This document shows positions 63,655-64,000 of a DNA stretch of 64,000 nt, piece by piece. Source of the stretch: CAWJPY01 sp963844865 (GTDB lineage: Bacteria; Acidobacteriota; Thermoanaerobaculia; Thermoanaerobaculales; Sulfomarinibacteraceae); contig CAWJPY010000013.1 in NCBI GenBank assembly GCA_963844865.1, positions 248,001-312,000 of the forward strand, in the 5' to 3' direction. Both the position numbers and the translations under genes were made by a program. The notes under the pieces were generated by a model. It was given only the letters and a program-made list of their open reading frames with translations, was not told the origin of the DNA and searched no databases. Position 1 is the first letter of the stretch. The number at the start of each line of letters is the position of its first letter.

Positions 63655-64000
63655 CTACCAGTCGGGCAGAGGCTTCTTGAGCCAGGTGTGGATGACGGCG
63701 TCGCGCTGGCGCTCCAGCTCCGGGTCGGCGGCCGGGATGGCGCGGACCCGTTGCTCGACCTTCTTGTAGAGCGCGGCGACCGCGATCACGACCCCGGCCG
63801 GGACGATGATGGCCAGGACGTCGGCGGGGAGGAGATCACGGCGGATGAAGCCCACGAAGAACAGGATGGGCGGTGCGGCCAGGATGACGATTTGGACCAG
63901 GGCCGCGTACATCTGGCGGGCCACCACCTGCTTGAAGCGCTCGACGTCGGCGGAGGACTCGAGGCGGAGCACCTCGCGGGCGAAGCGCGCCAGCTCGGAC
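63655..64000 (-). CDS. Membrane protein, C-terminal part, unknown function
   Basis: The frame is open to the window edge; 114 residues are visible. They hold two adjacent hydrophobic helices (LVQIVILAAPPILFFVGFI and LAIIVPAGVVIAVAALY) flanked by charged regions (ESSADVERFKQVVARQMYA; KKVEQRVRAIPAADPELERQ) and end VIHTWLKKPLPDW. No family recognised. The true start lies beyond 64000. Confidence 0.65.
   Translation of the reverse strand, partial: SELARFAREVLRLESSADVERFKQVVARQMYAALVQIVILAAPPILFFVGFIRRDLLPADVLAIIVPAGVVIAVAALYKKVEQRVRAIPAADPELERQRDAVIHTWLKKPLPDW

Overview
This window comes from a high-GC, Gram-negative-type bacterium. Two lines of evidence support the cell type: Tat-exported periplasmic hydrogenase subunits and a predicted lipoprotein. 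The gene content points to an anaerobe, or a facultative one, with dissimilatory sulfur and hydrogen metabolism. No rRNA or ribosomal-protein marker is present, so the taxon cannot be fixed. The mix of a TPR-carrying Ser/Thr kinase, group 1c and 3b [NiFe] hydrogenases, an aprBA-qmoABC-sat cluster and a K+-type membrane pyrophosphatase would suit a sulfur-cycling Acidobacteriota lineage or another deep Gram-negative phylum. That is inference only.

Layout. 1-1325: the end of an AmmeMemoRadiSam radical-SAM gene and an EamA transporter. 1494-6757 (minus): yjbQ, then a fermentation module iorA-iorB-ADP-forming acyl-CoA synthetase; iorA carries a frameshift. 6839-10375 (plus): a tight surE-pcm-yqaA-acylphosphatase-unknown operon followed by tRNA-Arg(CCU). 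10549-17461: a small membrane protein, a SnoaL-like secreted protein, a RES/Xre toxin-antitoxin operon with clear promoter and operators, a 1089-residue kinase-TPR protein, a cyclophilin and a peroxiredoxin. 17458-23426 (minus): the complete hydrogenase maturation operon hypABFCDE. 23564-25464: an SDR protein with an extra helical domain and a small membrane protein. 25468-31017 (minus): a group 1c Hyb-type hydrogenase, hybOABCD. 31177-35662 (minus): a group 3b NAD(P)-linked hydrogenase, hydBGDA, with its own protease. 35724-39121: a DUF2270 protein and a K+-type membrane pyrophosphatase. 40809-50382 (minus): aprBA, two small accessory genes, qmoABC (qmoC frameshifted) and sat. 51181-64000: adk, a DUF255 protein, a metallo-beta-lactamase-fold hydrolase, a group II intron inside a dispersed repeat, pepP, an Lhr-type helicase and a partial membrane protein.

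How the genes fit together. The Hyb hydrogenase should pass electrons from periplasmic H2 to quinone, and Qmo should take quinol electrons to AprBA. Sat activates sulfate to APS. AprBA reduces APS and releases AMP, which the adjacent adenylate kinase can recycle. The pyrophosphatase next door can recover energy from the PPi made by Sat. The group 3b hydrogenase and the ior/acyl-CoA synthetase module add NAD(P)H- and ferredoxin-linked redox routes with substrate-level ATP. dsrAB is not in the window, so the sequence alone does not show whether the sulfur pathway runs reductively or oxidatively.

Other signals: a family of ~80-bp intergenic repeats flanked by GGTGCCTGGCACC-like palindromes, one copy split by the group II intron; CRP/FNR-type palindromes before aprB and hydB; several genes that appear to be leaderless; and stem-loop terminators that seem to tune expression inside the apr-qmo and hyb operons.
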